Program-made: the position numbers and the translations under genes | Shown: positions 20,501 to 25,294 of the stretch, one piece after another | How the letters are laid out: the number at the start of each line of letters is the position of its first letter | How positions within the stretch are numbered: position 1 is the stretch's first letter | The notes under the pieces: generated by a model | Told to the model about the DNA's origin: nothing | What the model saw: only the letters and a program-made list of their open reading frames with translations | Database searches by the model: none | Source of the DNA: Pseudomonas sp. ABC1 | GTDB taxonomy: Bacteria; Pseudomonadota; Gammaproteobacteria; Pseudomonadales; Pseudomonadaceae | Assembly: GCF_013395055.1 (NCBI RefSeq) | Contig: NZ_CP058349.1 | Span: 2,168,001 to 2,232,000, forward strand | DNA length: 64,000 nucleotides | Reading direction: 5' to 3'

Positions 20501-21983
20501 CGTCGCCAGCCTGACCAACCACGGCACGGTACAACCCGGCGCCAACGGCAACCTGACCGTCACCGGCAACTTCACCAACGCCAGCGACGGCACCCTGAGC
20601 ATCGCCCTGACGCCGCTGCCGACCAGCCATCTGGACGTCGGCGGCAGCGCCAGCCTGGCCGGGAAACTCAATGTGTTCGCCATCGCGCCCTACAGCGGCG
20701 ACACCACCTACACCCTGCTCACCGCGGCGGGAGGCATCAGCGGCACCTTCGACGAAGATAACGTCGACAGCCTTGGCAACAGTGGCCTGGCATTCATCGA
20801 CACCGTACTGGACTACGGCACCAACGACCTGACCCTGTCGGTCAGCCGTAACGCCGTCGCCTTCGCCGATGTCGCCGAAACCGCCAACCAGCGCCGCACC
20901 GCCGCCGCCCTGGAGTCGTCCGGCGCACCGACCAGCCTGCGCAGCGAGATCACCAGCCTCGACCGTGCGTCCGCCGTGGCCGCATTCGACAGCCTCTCCG
21001 GCGAGATCCATGCCAGCACCACCAGCGTCCTGCTGGAAGACTCCCGCCACCTGCGCAACAGCCTGACCGACCGCATGCGCCAGGCCGACTGTGGCGACGA
21101 CCCGCGCAGTGTGCTGGCGCCGAGCGGCAACCAGCAGCAGAGCAGTTCCGGCTGCCAGGGCCAGGGTGTGGGCTGGATGAGCGTACAAGGCGCCTGGGCC
21201 GATCATGACGGCAGCCATGGCGCGGCCAGCGTGGACCGCGACCTCAGCGGCTTCATGCTGGGCTACGACAACGCCCTCAACGACCAATGGCGCGCCGGTA
21301 TCGCCGCGGGCTACAGCAACACCGACCTGAAAACCCAGCGGCATGGCGATGCCTCGGTCGACAGCTACCACCTGGCCAGCTACCTGAACTACCAGCAGGA
21401 CGCCTTCTCGGCCCGCCTGGGTGCCGGTTATAGCTGGCATGACATCGAGACCAAGCGCCAGGTCAGCGCCGGCGGCTACAACGCCGAGCAGAAGGCCAAG
21501 TACAAGGCCGGTACGGCGCAGGTGTTCGGTGAGGTGGCCTATGCCGTCGAAGCCGCAGGCGTGGCACTGGAACCGTTCGCCGGCGTAGCCCACGTTCGCC
21601 ACGACAGCGACAAGGGCCGCGAGAAAGGTGGCGACGGACGCCTGGAAACCAGCAGCAAGCAGAACACCACCTTCACCACCGTGGGCCTGCGCGCCGGCAA
21701 GGCGTTCACCCTGGACAACGGCACCACCCTCACCCCGCGCGGCAGCCTCGGCTGGCGTCATGCACTCGGCGACACCCGCCCGGATGCGGACCTGCGCTTC
21801 ATCGAGGGCGGTGCGGTGTTCAGCAGCCAGGGCGTGGCAATCGCCCGCAATGCGGCGGTGGTCGAGGCCGGGCTGGATGTCGGCATCGGCGAGCACGGCA
21901 AGCTGGGGCTCGGCTACAACGGACAACTGTCCAGCGACAGCCGCTACCATGGCATCAGCGTGAGCTTCAGCCTGGGCTTCTGA
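5562..21983 (+). CDS. Giant type Va autotransporter with PATR repeats (5473 aa)
   Basis: Signal peptide: residues ~1-39 (basic MQAKRRTKNLAVRF, hydrophobic core, cleavage after EALA). Passenger: about 44 passenger-associated transport repeats (pattern L-N-G-A-N-T-Y-S-G-G-T-T-L-N-x-G-T-L-x-L-G) with ~86-aa spacing, from residue ~409 to ~4915, in blocks of 19, 13, 6, 4 and 2 copies by my count. Each of the first four blocks ends in a cap (GxYRLxxYxGxLxDNGL type) and a Trp-rich module beginning FWDG or FWNG near residues 2155, 3492, 4213 and 4731. A linker with ASTTSVLLEDSRHLRN precedes the autotransporter beta-barrel (~5203-5473), which ends in Phe. It should span the outer membrane and display or release a very long beta-helix; adhesion or aggregation is the usual role of this class. 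The start at 5562 is chosen because AAGGA precedes it and a signal peptide follows. Confidence 0.95.
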   Translation: MQAKRRTKNLAVRFAPLPLAISLAAAGMLATLWGQEALATCDPFANGGTSNCSGVITSGITAIASNLTVNVLAGAQVSPGQGQTTAVNLTGNTVSFTNAGTVDPSLLGRVSLPTSGVTIGNANNSSVNISNSGILRGTGDTLAVGLPLQALTGMALAVRNGATGSTTITNTGTIGSTALLGLTLLAPDTPVVAVYGGSRVDFTNAAGATITGRVAFQANTIGNIFTNAGTLTGSLSMGTGGGNNTFNAYTGSSVQAGGGVGTNLLVTGLSIAFAAAGLVDGGSGGVNTLNLLDTLSGGDGTVSSANFVNFSNLNVSGGNWTVQGALLTGATSVALNGGTVTFDDSAAFGSGAITANGGILAGGAAGLSLANNITLGASGLTVDADTTSTLNLTGLLTGSGALTKTGSSNLTLSNAANNFTGGTTLEGGTLTLDSAAALSSGTLSVTGASSLQTSAAMTLSNAINLSAALSLANTHALTLSGNITGAGALHKTGSGDVTLTGTNNFSGGVNLSAGKLILGSVGAIGSGTLSVSGGAALDTASAQILNNSVNLSSGALTLTGSNNLTLGGVISGTGNLVKAGSNTLTLSGANTFSGGVTLQGGTLAVGSNTALGTGTLTANVANATLDSTAAVALNNNIALGTRTLTLTGNNATTLSGAISGTTGGLVKQGAADLTLSGGNTFLGGVSLQAGKLILGSDNALGGVSSVLTAAAGTTLDSVGVRTLNNAVTLGGSVTVAGSSDLTLSGIVSGAAGALTKNGAGTLTLGGNNTFQGGVALNSGTLLVGNNGALGSGTLTTAAGTTLGATGVGVTLTNLVNLNGALTLNGPNNLSLSGIVSGTGNLIKNGSSIVQLAAANTFQGNTILNAGTLYLGNAGALGQGSLIANTGTIDALSAVAIANAITLNGAMRVGGLSNMTLQGVIDGTGSLVKGGAANLTLSGVNTYSGGTSLNGGTLTLGNAGAIGPGDLTVGGGATLATTSAMTLNNAVHLNAGLTLAGNNALTLGGVIDGASSLTKNGTGILTLNGANTYAGGTLLNAGGLVLGTGTALGSGTLSTAAGTSLDTSTALSLANNLSLGNGGNLNLLGSNDLTLNGTVSGDGGLTKTGGASLILNGANNYSGATNLNGGILVLGSNTALGSGALNAAANTTLDTNTAVSISNAVNLAGNLGIGGSANLVLDGIVAGAGGLTKNGAATLILTKANTYQGGTTLNAGGLVVGNNQALGTGALNVAGAATLDSTAAVNLANAVNLGANLTLGGSNALTLSGTLNGTGGLIKNGAADLILTGANNYAGSTLLNSGKLVLGNAGALGQGALVAADATTLDTLSALTLANALSLNGALTLAGSTDLVLQGAIDGSGSLVKNGNGNGNLTLSGANTFTGGTTLNAGTLTLGSSSVLDTNGNLLSGALGFGDLTVASAASLASIGNQMLVNAVHLNAGLTLNGSGNLTFNGIIDGAAGLTKGGTGTVVLNGANTFSGGTTLNAGTLMLGSNTALGSGAVTVNGGALDANKVTSIGNALTLNGNLGVLGSRDLTLAGDITGTGGVTKSGGATLVLNGNNSYQGNTNLNAGLLVLGSNTALGQGVLNTAANTSLDANTAVSIANQVNLAGNTLIGGTANLTLNGLVTGAGGLTKNGNASLILNGANTYTGGTTLVGGTVVVGNSQSIGSGALNVTGNASLDSSTAVNLANQIHLSSALSVAGSNDLTLSGALGGTGSLVKNGLGNLTLTGVNLYSGGTTLNAGTLILGNAAAIGNGKLTVGGAASLNNTSPFALGNAITLNANLALAGGSDLTLNGVIDGTAGLVKIGAGNLTLNGINVYTGGTTLAAGKLTLGNAGAISNGALNVTGAATLDNSAAFALGNAIALDADLTLGGSNNLNLGGVISGTGGLVKIGLADLTLAGANTFSGALNILSGSVTTVGTGALGNTSGVNVGTGAALNLGASAAIGGLSGAGAVNLGSGTDLTVGTGNASSLFSGGLAGTGVLIKVGTGNIELAGTSSLTGNTQVNAGVLTVSGSLASGLVTVNNGGTLTGGGSLSGALSVVDGGHLVLNSGSKLSVGSLTLSNAANLDVGLGSPSSGGNALLDVGGDLTLDGTLNVSDIGGFGAGIYRLIDYTGALTDNGLVFGTLPDGVTVTDLQLQTAIDTQVNLLIGGANGSVLFWDGSSVNDDGAILGGNGTWDVLGSNWTTVNGIDNRDWSGKFAVFQGTAGTVTVSGTQAITGLQFATDGYVIDGAGQLQLLNNDNGTTIFRVDPNVTATVNVGLTGSGLLNKVDTGTLVLNGANSYTGGTQLNGGTLVLGNDAALGTGALTAANTTTLDNNTAITLANGITTLGVLNLAGSNALTLNGTINGGSLVKNGPDLLTLNGANGYVGGTTLNAGSLLLGNNLALGTGALHVAGAGTSLDTSTALALANAFDLSQTLTFGGSNDLTLNGVVSGAGGLVKNGIGSLTLNGVNTYTGGTTLASGALVLGNASALGSGALNVTGASSLDASGPLALNNTLNLGSALLLPGTSELTLNGVVSGTGGLTKAGNGRLVLNGNNSYQGGTTLGGGTLVVGSNTALGSGALNASAGATLDSNTAVSLGNAINLLGVLNIAGSNNLTLSGVVSGTSGLVKNGASVLTLTGNNDNAGDTSLNGGTLVVGSNSALGMGTLNTAEGVILGTLGTTSLGNAFNLGGNLNLIGNSDLTLFGLVGGAGGLTKNGTGNLTLLGVNTYSGPTNLNGGTLTVGGDAAIGTGTLNVGTASALAGTGTFSLANAINLGALLTLSDNNDITLNGSVAGTGGLLKGGAGTLTLNGANSYSGGTTLANGSLLLGNNTALGSGALNITGAGTFLDAANNTGVAIANAIALGANTLTFTGAYGLAVNGNITGTGSLLKSGLASLTLGGNNTFSGGVRLNAGTLILASATGLGSGDLTAAGGIFNNTVSASLNNAVHLLGTLTLSGAQSLALNGVIDGTGNLAKTGTGNLLLTGNNTYTGNTFLLGGTTTLGSNTAFGTGNITTGNAGIDSSTAVTLANNFSVLGNLVIGGTSDLTLNGVLNGAGGGLIKNGAGTLTLNGSNNFAAGVTLNAGTLSVGNNASLGIGNLTVGGASSLIASSPSVTVANAIALNANLSLPGASNLALTGVVSGAGQLVKSGTGTLTLGGGGNTFTGGVALSGGTLVLGNNNALGTGALVTSGTATVNLNAMGIMSNAFTVNGDTTIVVNNQMSQLYGLFSGSGNLTKTGIEEWYVQGTNTFTGNISLANGIITTGSANALGNPTNVNLGSGTTLNINGNSSLGGVTGSGLLNINNGTVVSVGGSNTDSVFNGTLWNEGTLNKVGTGVLTYSGSSIYTPNLVVSGGTLRLDGTANLGNGGVRTVTVNSGGTLTGIGSTDLTTTILNGGHLAGTSGTQLTLGNTILNQNANIDVALGSPLTGNNALFNVNGSLTLDGVLNITDAGAFGNGVYRLFDYSGSLVNNILDYGLLPSNVISNELTLQTAVYGQVNLLVNSQNLVIQFWDGTDNVADGAISGGTGVWSDTNTNWASQDGNNNDRWDNQFAVFMGSAGTVTVDGQQAVNGMQFMTDGYQLVSGTDGSLDVSNRNDGNFVVRVDPNVTATLDLDLNGSGTLQKVDTGTLVLNGNNGYTGGTLLSGGTLVVGSDSALGSGTLTTSTGTTLDSNTAVTLANNMAVTGQLTLPGSNDMTLDGNISGTGSLLKGGAGRLTLGGNNSFTGPLALNAGSLVLASTGALGSATLNAANGTSLDTTDTRSLSNTVNVAGNLTVLGSNDLTLTGLVNGAGRLVKQGVSRLALNGVNGFTGGVDLQAGTLSLGNASALGSGALTVSGTSMLDTSSVFALGNAIQMNAGLTVAGSNDLTLNGVISGGARLTKNGLARLTLNGANTYNGGTTINSGDLTLGNALALGTGGVSITGATTLDTSSALTLANDVDVSGTLSVAGSNDLTLNGVLSGNGTLNKSGTADLTLGGVNSFAGILNILSGTLRTSNTGTLGNPSQLNLSTGATLDLGGSLTLGQLIGGGDVNIKSGDTLSVNGGTFAGTLSGTGTVDKIGTGTLTLTGTNTHTGDALVSGGNLVVNGSLASSTVTVANGTNLAGTGSLSGTVTVADGGNLTVRSGDTLSVGSLVLNDTSNLNASLGAPLAGEPTLIDIANNVTLDGQLNVTNIGGFSAGVYRLMNYAGTLTDNGLVVNTLPGTVQIGDVTVQTAVANQVNLVVGGPNNVLFWDGSQIVSNGSIEGGYGIWDATNTNWTSADGSLNQDWNSTFAVFQGTGGTITVNGSQNITGLQFAADGYTLNGGVGGQLLTTGTANIRVDSGNTATVGVAINGAGALTKTDGGTLVLTGANGYTGGTALNGGTLVVSNNAALSSGNLTAATGTTLDSSTSVTLANNVVLNGAMAVGGSNALTLNGTISGAGGLTKNGAANLTLNGVNAYAGGTTLTAGTLTLGNNNALSTGALSVTGNGTLDSSGTLLLGNAINLGTNAQLTLAGVQDTTLNGAITGNGSLVKNGTGSLLLTGTNTYIGGTTLNAGSVSGNTTSLQGAIVNNATLVFDQSANGSYTGTLSGSGTLIKNGSGQLLLTGNSGFTGSTLVNTGSLINNGTLASTSVQVANGASLGGGGTFSGTVNIADGATLVAGSATAPLSVGNLNLSSGSNLDFNLGNPDAPIAIVKIAGNLLLDGTLNISDAGGFASGVYQLFTYGGSLTDNGLNLGLLPTGIDVTQLELQTSIANQINLVVGSGIQFWNGTQVNPDGSIGGGDGVWGPTTNWTNSSGSVSSNWGDQFAVFSGQQGTVTLDGVRAFSGIQFLTSGYRIVGDENNSLEAVNASDGSLAALRIENGVSAYIDAPLVGTGGIEKLDTGTLVLNGANTYTGGTTVSAGTLLGNTDSLQGSILNNADLVFLQTVDGTFDGTLSGAGDAFKRGAGTLLLTGSHGFSGDFTVEQGVLQVGQTLATASVATFARTMALAASVSDSLDANVIVASGAGLTGTGSVASLTNHGTVQPGANGNLTVTGNFTNASDGTLSIALTPLPTSHLDVGGSASLAGKLNVFAIAPYSGDTTYTLLTAAGGISGTFDEDNVDSLGNSGLAFIDTVLDYGTNDLTLSVSRNAVAFADVAETANQRRTAAALESSGAPTSLRSEITSLDRASAVAAFDSLSGEIHASTTSVLLEDSRHLRNSLTDRMRQADCGDDPRSVLAPSGNQQQSSSGCQGQGVGWMSVQGAWADHDGSHGAASVDRDLSGFMLGYDNALNDQWRAGIAAGYSNTDLKTQRHGDASVDSYHLASYLNYQQDAFSARLGAGYSWHDIETKRQVSAGGYNAEQKAKYKAGTAQVFGEVAYAVEAAGVALEPFAGVAHVRHDSDKGREKGGDGRLETSSKQNTTFTTVGLRAGKAFTLDNGTTLTPRGSLGWRHALGDTRPDADLRFIEGGAVFSSQGVAIARNAAVVEAGLDVGIGEHGKLGLGYNGQLSSDSRYHGISVSFSLGF
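11600..12340 (+). repeat. Cap plus Trp-module 1 inside the autotransporter gene
   Basis: After PATR block 1 (19 copies) the encoded protein changes to a non-PATR cap (SLSGALSVVDGGHL ... GIYRLIDYTGALTDNGLVFG) and then a Trp-rich module (VLFWDGSSVNDDG ... GTWDV ... SNWTTV ... RDWSGKFAVFQGTAG ... LQFATDGY). The same cap-plus-module order occurs three more times downstream. Boundaries approximate. Confidence 0.8.
15590..16350 (+). repeat. Cap plus Trp-module 2 inside the autotransporter gene
   Basis: Second copy after PATR block 2 (13 copies): cap with GVYRLFDYSGSLVNNILDYG, then module IQFWDGTDNVADG ... GVWSDTNTNWASQDG ... DRWDNQFAVFMGSAG ... MQFMTDGY. Boundaries approximate. Confidence 0.8.
17760..18510 (+). 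repeat. Cap plus Trp-module 3 inside the autotransporter gene
   Basis: Third copy after PATR block 3 (6 copies): cap with GVYRLMNYAGTLTDNGLVVN, module VLFWDGSQIVSNG ... GIWDATNTNWTSADG ... QDWNSTFAVFQGTGG ... LQFAADGY. Boundaries approximate. Confidence 0.8.
19300..20090 (+). repeat. Cap plus Trp-module 4 inside the autotransporter gene
   Basis: Fourth copy after PATR block 4 (4 copies): cap with GVYQLFTYGGSLTDNGLNLG, module IQFWNGTQVNPDG ... GVWGPTTNWTNSSG ... SNWGDQFAVFSGQQG ... IQFLTSGY. Two more PATRs follow before the linker to the barrel. Boundaries approximate. Confidence 0.8.
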
Positions 21984-21991
21984 TGCCCGCT

Positions 21992-22018
21992 GTGCGCCCA
22001 CCGGCTCGGTGGGCGCAC
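21992..22018 (+). terminator. Hairpin after the autotransporter gene
   Basis: GTGCGCCCACC (21992-22002) pairs perfectly with GGTGGGCGCAC (22008-22018) across a 5-nt loop, 9 bp after the stop codon. Only two T residues follow, so termination strength is uncertain. Confidence 0.6.
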
Positions 22019-22050
22019 TTCCCCACGCCACGCCACGGCGCGTGAGCATC

Positions 22051-22124
22051 TTTTTCGTATGTCCCGGCGACATTTTTAATATTTTTCCTATTCCCCGGCT
22101 TACGCCACCATCGCTTCGAGCCAC
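22051..22124 (+). promoter_or_regulatory. Shared 74-bp upstream element, copy A (before aldehyde dehydrogenase)
   Basis: This stretch, from TTTTTCGTATGTCCCG to TTCGAGCCAC, is nearly the same as 28803-28875 upstream of the ABC transporter block, while the sequence on either side differs much more. It contains ATGTC-CCGGC-GACAT (22059-22073), a perfect inverted repeat that also fits the LysR-type T-N11-A pattern, followed by an AT-rich tract. It ends 78 bp before the GTG start of the aldehyde dehydrogenase gene. Reading: a common promoter/operator; the alternative is a dispersed mobile repeat. Confidence 0.6.
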
Positions 22125-22201
22125 ATCTCCCGATATCAGCCGTAAGGCAGGTGTTGCGAGGCAGGCTTCCTACGATCAGCGAACGGTAGAAGGGGACAGG
22201 G

Positions 22202-23695
22202 GTGTACGAACTCAACGATTGGCGGCAACGCGCGGCGCAACAGCGCCTTATCGACCGGGCGATCATCGACGGGGAACACCGTGCGGCCATCCGTGGCGCC
22301 ACCTTCGCCGTGACTAACCCGGCCACCGGGCAGGTGCTGGCCCAGGTCGCCGCCTGCGACGAGGCCGATGTCGACCAGGCCGTGCAATCGGCCCGGCGCG
22401 CCTTCGAGGCGGGTACCTGGGCACAGCGCACACCCCGCGAGCGCCAGCAGGTGCTGCTGCGCCTGGCCGAGCTGCTGCTCGCCCACCGCGACGAACTGGC
22501 CCTGCTCGACTCCCTAAGCATGGGCAAGCCGGTGATGGATGCCTGGAACATCGACGTACCGGGCGCCGCCGGCGTGCTGCGCTGGTACGCCGAGAGCATC
22601 GACAAGCTCTACGACCAGGTCGCCCCCAGCGCACCGAACGTGCTGGCGACCATCACCCGCGAGCCGCTCGGCGTGGTCGCGGCGGTGGTGCCGTGGAACT
22701 ACCCGTTGGACATGGCCATCTGGAAAATCGCCCCGGCCCTGGCGGTGGGCAACTCGGTACTGCTCAAGCCCGCCGAGCAGTCGCCCTTCTCCGCCCTGCG
22801 CCTGGCCGAACTGGCGCTGGAAGCCGGCCTGCCCGCCGGCGTGCTGAATGTGCTGCCAGGCCTCGGCGAACAGGCCGGCAAGGCACTGGGCCTGCACCCG
22901 GACGTGGATGGCCTGGCGTTCACCGGCTCCACCGAGGTGGGCAAGTACTTCATGGCCTATTCCGCGCAATCCAACCTCAAGCAGGTCTGGCTGGAGTGCG
23001 GCGGCAAGAGCGCCAACCTGGTGTTCGCCGATTGCCAGGACCTCGACCTGGCGGTAGAAAAGGCCGCCTTCGGCATTTTCTTCAACCAGGGCGAAACCTG
23101 CTCGGCCAACTCACGGCTGCTGCTGGAGCGCTCGATCCACGATGAGTTCGTCCAGCGCCTGGTGGCCAAGGCCCGCGACTGGCTGCCGGGCGACCCACTC
23201 GACCCGACCAGCCACGCCGGCGCTATCGTCGAGGCGCGACAGACCGAACGCATCATGGCCTTTATCCGCGAGGCCGAAGCCCAGGGCGCCCGTTGTGCCT
23301 GCGGTGGCCGGCAACTGAGCGTCAACGGCTCGGACAATTTCATCGAACCGACCATCTTCACCGGCGTCACCCCGGACATGCGCCTGGCCAACGAGGAAGT
23401 GTTCGGCCCGGTGCTGGCCGTCAGTGTCTTCGACAGCGAGGAAGAAGCGCTGCGCCTGGCCAACGCCAGCCCCTACGGCCTGGCCGCCTCGGTCTGGAGC
23501 GACGACCTCAACCGTGCCCACCGAGTCGCACGCAGCCTCAACGTCGGCACCGTGTCGGTGAACACCGTGGACGCCCTCGACCCCTGCGTGCCGTTCGGCG
23601 GCACCAAGCAGTCGGGCTTTGGCCGCGACCTGTCGCTGCACGCCTTCGACAAATACAGCCAACTGAAAACCACCTGGTTCCAGTTGCGTCCATAG
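22202..23695 (+). CDS. Aldehyde dehydrogenase, KauB/PuuC-like
   Basis: 497 aa, the same length as Pseudomonas KauB. ALDH superfamily signatures: PWNYP (Asn166), LECGGKS with general base Glu265, and NQGETCSANSR with nucleophile Cys300. It should oxidise an amino-aldehyde or similar aldehyde to the acid with NAD(P)+ in the cytoplasm. GTG start at 22202 with AAGGGGA upstream. The next gene encodes a SpuC-type aminotransferase, which would generate the aldehyde substrate, as in polyamine catabolism. Its stop codon TAG (23693-23695) is the first three bases of the TAGGGTGCGC repeat. Confidence 0.92.
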   Translation: MYELNDWRQRAAQQRLIDRAIIDGEHRAAIRGATFAVTNPATGQVLAQVAACDEADVDQAVQSARRAFEAGTWAQRTPRERQQVLLRLAELLLAHRDELALLDSLSMGKPVMDAWNIDVPGAAGVLRWYAESIDKLYDQVAPSAPNVLATITREPLGVVAAVVPWNYPLDMAIWKIAPALAVGNSVLLKPAEQSPFSALRLAELALEAGLPAGVLNVLPGLGEQAGKALGLHPDVDGLAFTGSTEVGKYFMAYSAQSNLKQVWLECGGKSANLVFADCQDLDLAVEKAAFGIFFNQGETCSANSRLLLERSIHDEFVQRLVAKARDWLPGDPLDPTSHAGAIVEARQTERIMAFIREAEAQGARCACGGRQLSVNGSDNFIEPTIFTGVTPDMRLANEEVFGPVLAVSVFDSEEEALRLANASPYGLAASVWSDDLNRAHRVARSLNVGTVSVNTVDALDPCVPFGGTKQSGFGRDLSLHAFDKYSQLKTTWFQLRP

Positions 23696-23760
23696 GGTGC
23701 GCCACGCGCACCGGATAGCTCCCCAAACAGACCGAGAACGGTGCGCACAGCGCACCCTAC
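23693..23760. repeat. GTAGGGTGCGC inverted repeat, copy 3 (overlaps stop codon)
   Basis: TAGGGTGCGCCACGCGCACC at the left and GGTGCGCACAGCGCACCCTAC at the right flank ~27 nt. The leading TAG is the stop codon of the aldehyde dehydrogenase gene. It sits between two genes that otherwise look like one operon. Confidence 0.88.
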
Positions 23761-23786
23761 CGCCCAGCTTCAGCGGAGACGTTGCA

Positions 23787-25160
23787 ATGACTGCCTTGCC
23801 CCACACCACTTCGCAATACCAGGCGCTGGATGCGGCGCACCACATCCACGCCTTCCTCGACCAGAAGGCGCTCAACGAGAAAGGCGCACTGGTGATCGCC
23901 AAGGGCCAGGGCCTGAACCTCTGGGACAGCGACGGCAAGCGCTACCTGGACGGTATGTCCGGTCTCTGGTGCACCGCGCTGGGCTATGGCCGCGCCGACC
24001 TGAATGCCGCCGCCAGCCGGCAACTGGAAGAGCTGCCCTACTACAACCTGTTCTTCCACACCACGCACCCGCGGGTGATCGAACTGTCCGAACTGCTGTT
24101 CAGCCTGCTGCCCGACCACTACAGCCACGCCATCTATACCAACTCCGGCTCCGAGGCCAACGAGGCGCTGATCCGCACCGTGCGCCGCTACTGGCAGGTG
24201 CTCGGCAAGCCGCAGAAGAAGATCATGATCGGCCGCTGGAACGGCTACCACGGCTCCACCCTGGGCAGCACCGCGCTGGGCGGCATGGGCTTCATGCATG
24301 AAATGGGCGGCATGCTGCCGGACTTCGCCCATATCGGCGAACCCTACTATTTTGCCGAAGGTGGCGACCTGTCCGAGGAGGCCTTCGGCCTCAAGGCCGC
24401 CCGTGAACTGGAAACGAAGATCCTCGAACTGGGCGCCGAGAACGTCGCCGCCTTCGTCGCCGAGCCGTTCCAGGGTGCAGGTGGCATGATCTTCCCGCCG
24501 GCCAGCTACTGGGCCGAGGTGCAGCGCATCTGCCGCCAGTACGACGTGCTGCTGTGCGCCGACGAGGTGATCGGCGGCTTCGGCCGTACCGGGGAGTGGT
24601 TCGCCCACCAGCATTTCGGCTTCCAGCCGGACACCCTGACCATCGCCAAGGGGCTGACCAGCGGCTATATCCCCATGGGCGGACTGGTGCTGTCCAGGCG
24701 CATGGCCGAGGCACTGGTGGAGAAAGGCGGTGTGTTCGCCCATGGCCTGACCTACTCCGGCCACCCGGTGGCCGCCGCCGTGGCCATCGCCAACCTCAAG
24801 GCGCTGCGCGACGAGCGCATTATCGAGCGTGTCCGGCAGGACAGCGGTCCCTACCTGCAGAAGGCGCTGCGCGAGGTCTTCACCGATCACCCGCTGGTCG
24901 GCGATATCCAGGGCGTCGGCCTGGTCGCCGCGCTGCAATTCGCCGAGGACAAGGCTACCCGCAAGCGCTTCGCCAACGAGGACGAGATCGCCTGGCGCTG
25001 CCGCTGCATCGGCTTCGACAACGGCCTGATCATCCGCTCCACCCAGGGCCGCATGATCATGGCCCCGGCACTGGTCGCCAGCCATGCCGAACTGGATGAA
25101 CTGGTGGACAAGACCCGCCTGGCGGTGGACCAGACGGCCAGAGAGCTGGGGCGACTGTAA
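23787..25160 (+). CDS. Class III aminotransferase, SpuC-like (polyamine:pyruvate type)
   Basis: 457 aa, PLP-dependent. Strong similarity in pattern to SpuC: LNEKGALVI, WDSDGKRYLDGMSGLWC, YNLFFHTTHP, GRWNGYHGSTLGSTALGGM, CADEVIGGFGRTGEWF (Asp259) and TIAKGLTSGYIPMGG with Schiff-base Lys288. SpuC-group enzymes move the terminal amino group of putrescine, cadaverine or related amines to pyruvate, giving an aldehyde for the neighbouring ALDH. The ATG at 23787 follows a CGGAG site. The repeat at 23693-23760 separates it from the ALDH gene. The exact amine is unknown. Confidence 0.9.
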   Translation: MTALPHTTSQYQALDAAHHIHAFLDQKALNEKGALVIAKGQGLNLWDSDGKRYLDGMSGLWCTALGYGRADLNAAASRQLEELPYYNLFFHTTHPRVIELSELLFSLLPDHYSHAIYTNSGSEANEALIRTVRRYWQVLGKPQKKIMIGRWNGYHGSTLGSTALGGMGFMHEMGGMLPDFAHIGEPYYFAEGGDLSEEAFGLKAARELETKILELGAENVAAFVAEPFQGAGGMIFPPASYWAEVQRICRQYDVLLCADEVIGGFGRTGEWFAHQHFGFQPDTLTIAKGLTSGYIPMGGLVLSRRMAEALVEKGGVFAHGLTYSGHPVAAAVAIANLKALRDERIIERVRQDSGPYLQKALREVFTDHPLVGDIQGVGLVAALQFAEDKATRKRFANEDEIAWRCRCIGFDNGLIIRSTQGRMIMAPALVASHAELDELVDKTRLAVDQTARELGRL

Positions 25161-25212
25161 ACGTCGGCCTCTGCAAACCGCATGGCCCGCAACGCATCTT
25201 CCTCCCGATTTC

Positions 25213-25235
25213 CCCTCTCCCCTCAGGGGAGAGGG
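25213..25235. repeat. CCCTCTCCCC hairpin element
   Basis: CCCTCTCCCC (25213-25222) and GGGGAGAGGG (25226-25235) make a perfect 10-bp stem, followed by another GGGGAGAGGG at 25238-25247. It lies in the 134-bp gap between the aminotransferase and HDAC-like genes. It resembles the common CT/GA-rich intergenic repeats of pseudomonads. Confidence 0.75.
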
Positions 25236-25294
25236 CCGGGGAGAGGGCCGCAACGACGCGGTATAACCCACCATCAGGCGCAAGGAACCTTCAA

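Noticed and set aside
9597..22124. Very long antisense open frames under the autotransporter gene (9597-11693, 13992-19262, 19266-22124) and a ladder of ~85-aa antisense frames at 8384-11002
   Set aside because: They follow from the ~86-codon PATR period and high GC; the products are low-complexity with no domain, start signal or family match. The plus-strand protein has signal peptide, repeats and barrel.
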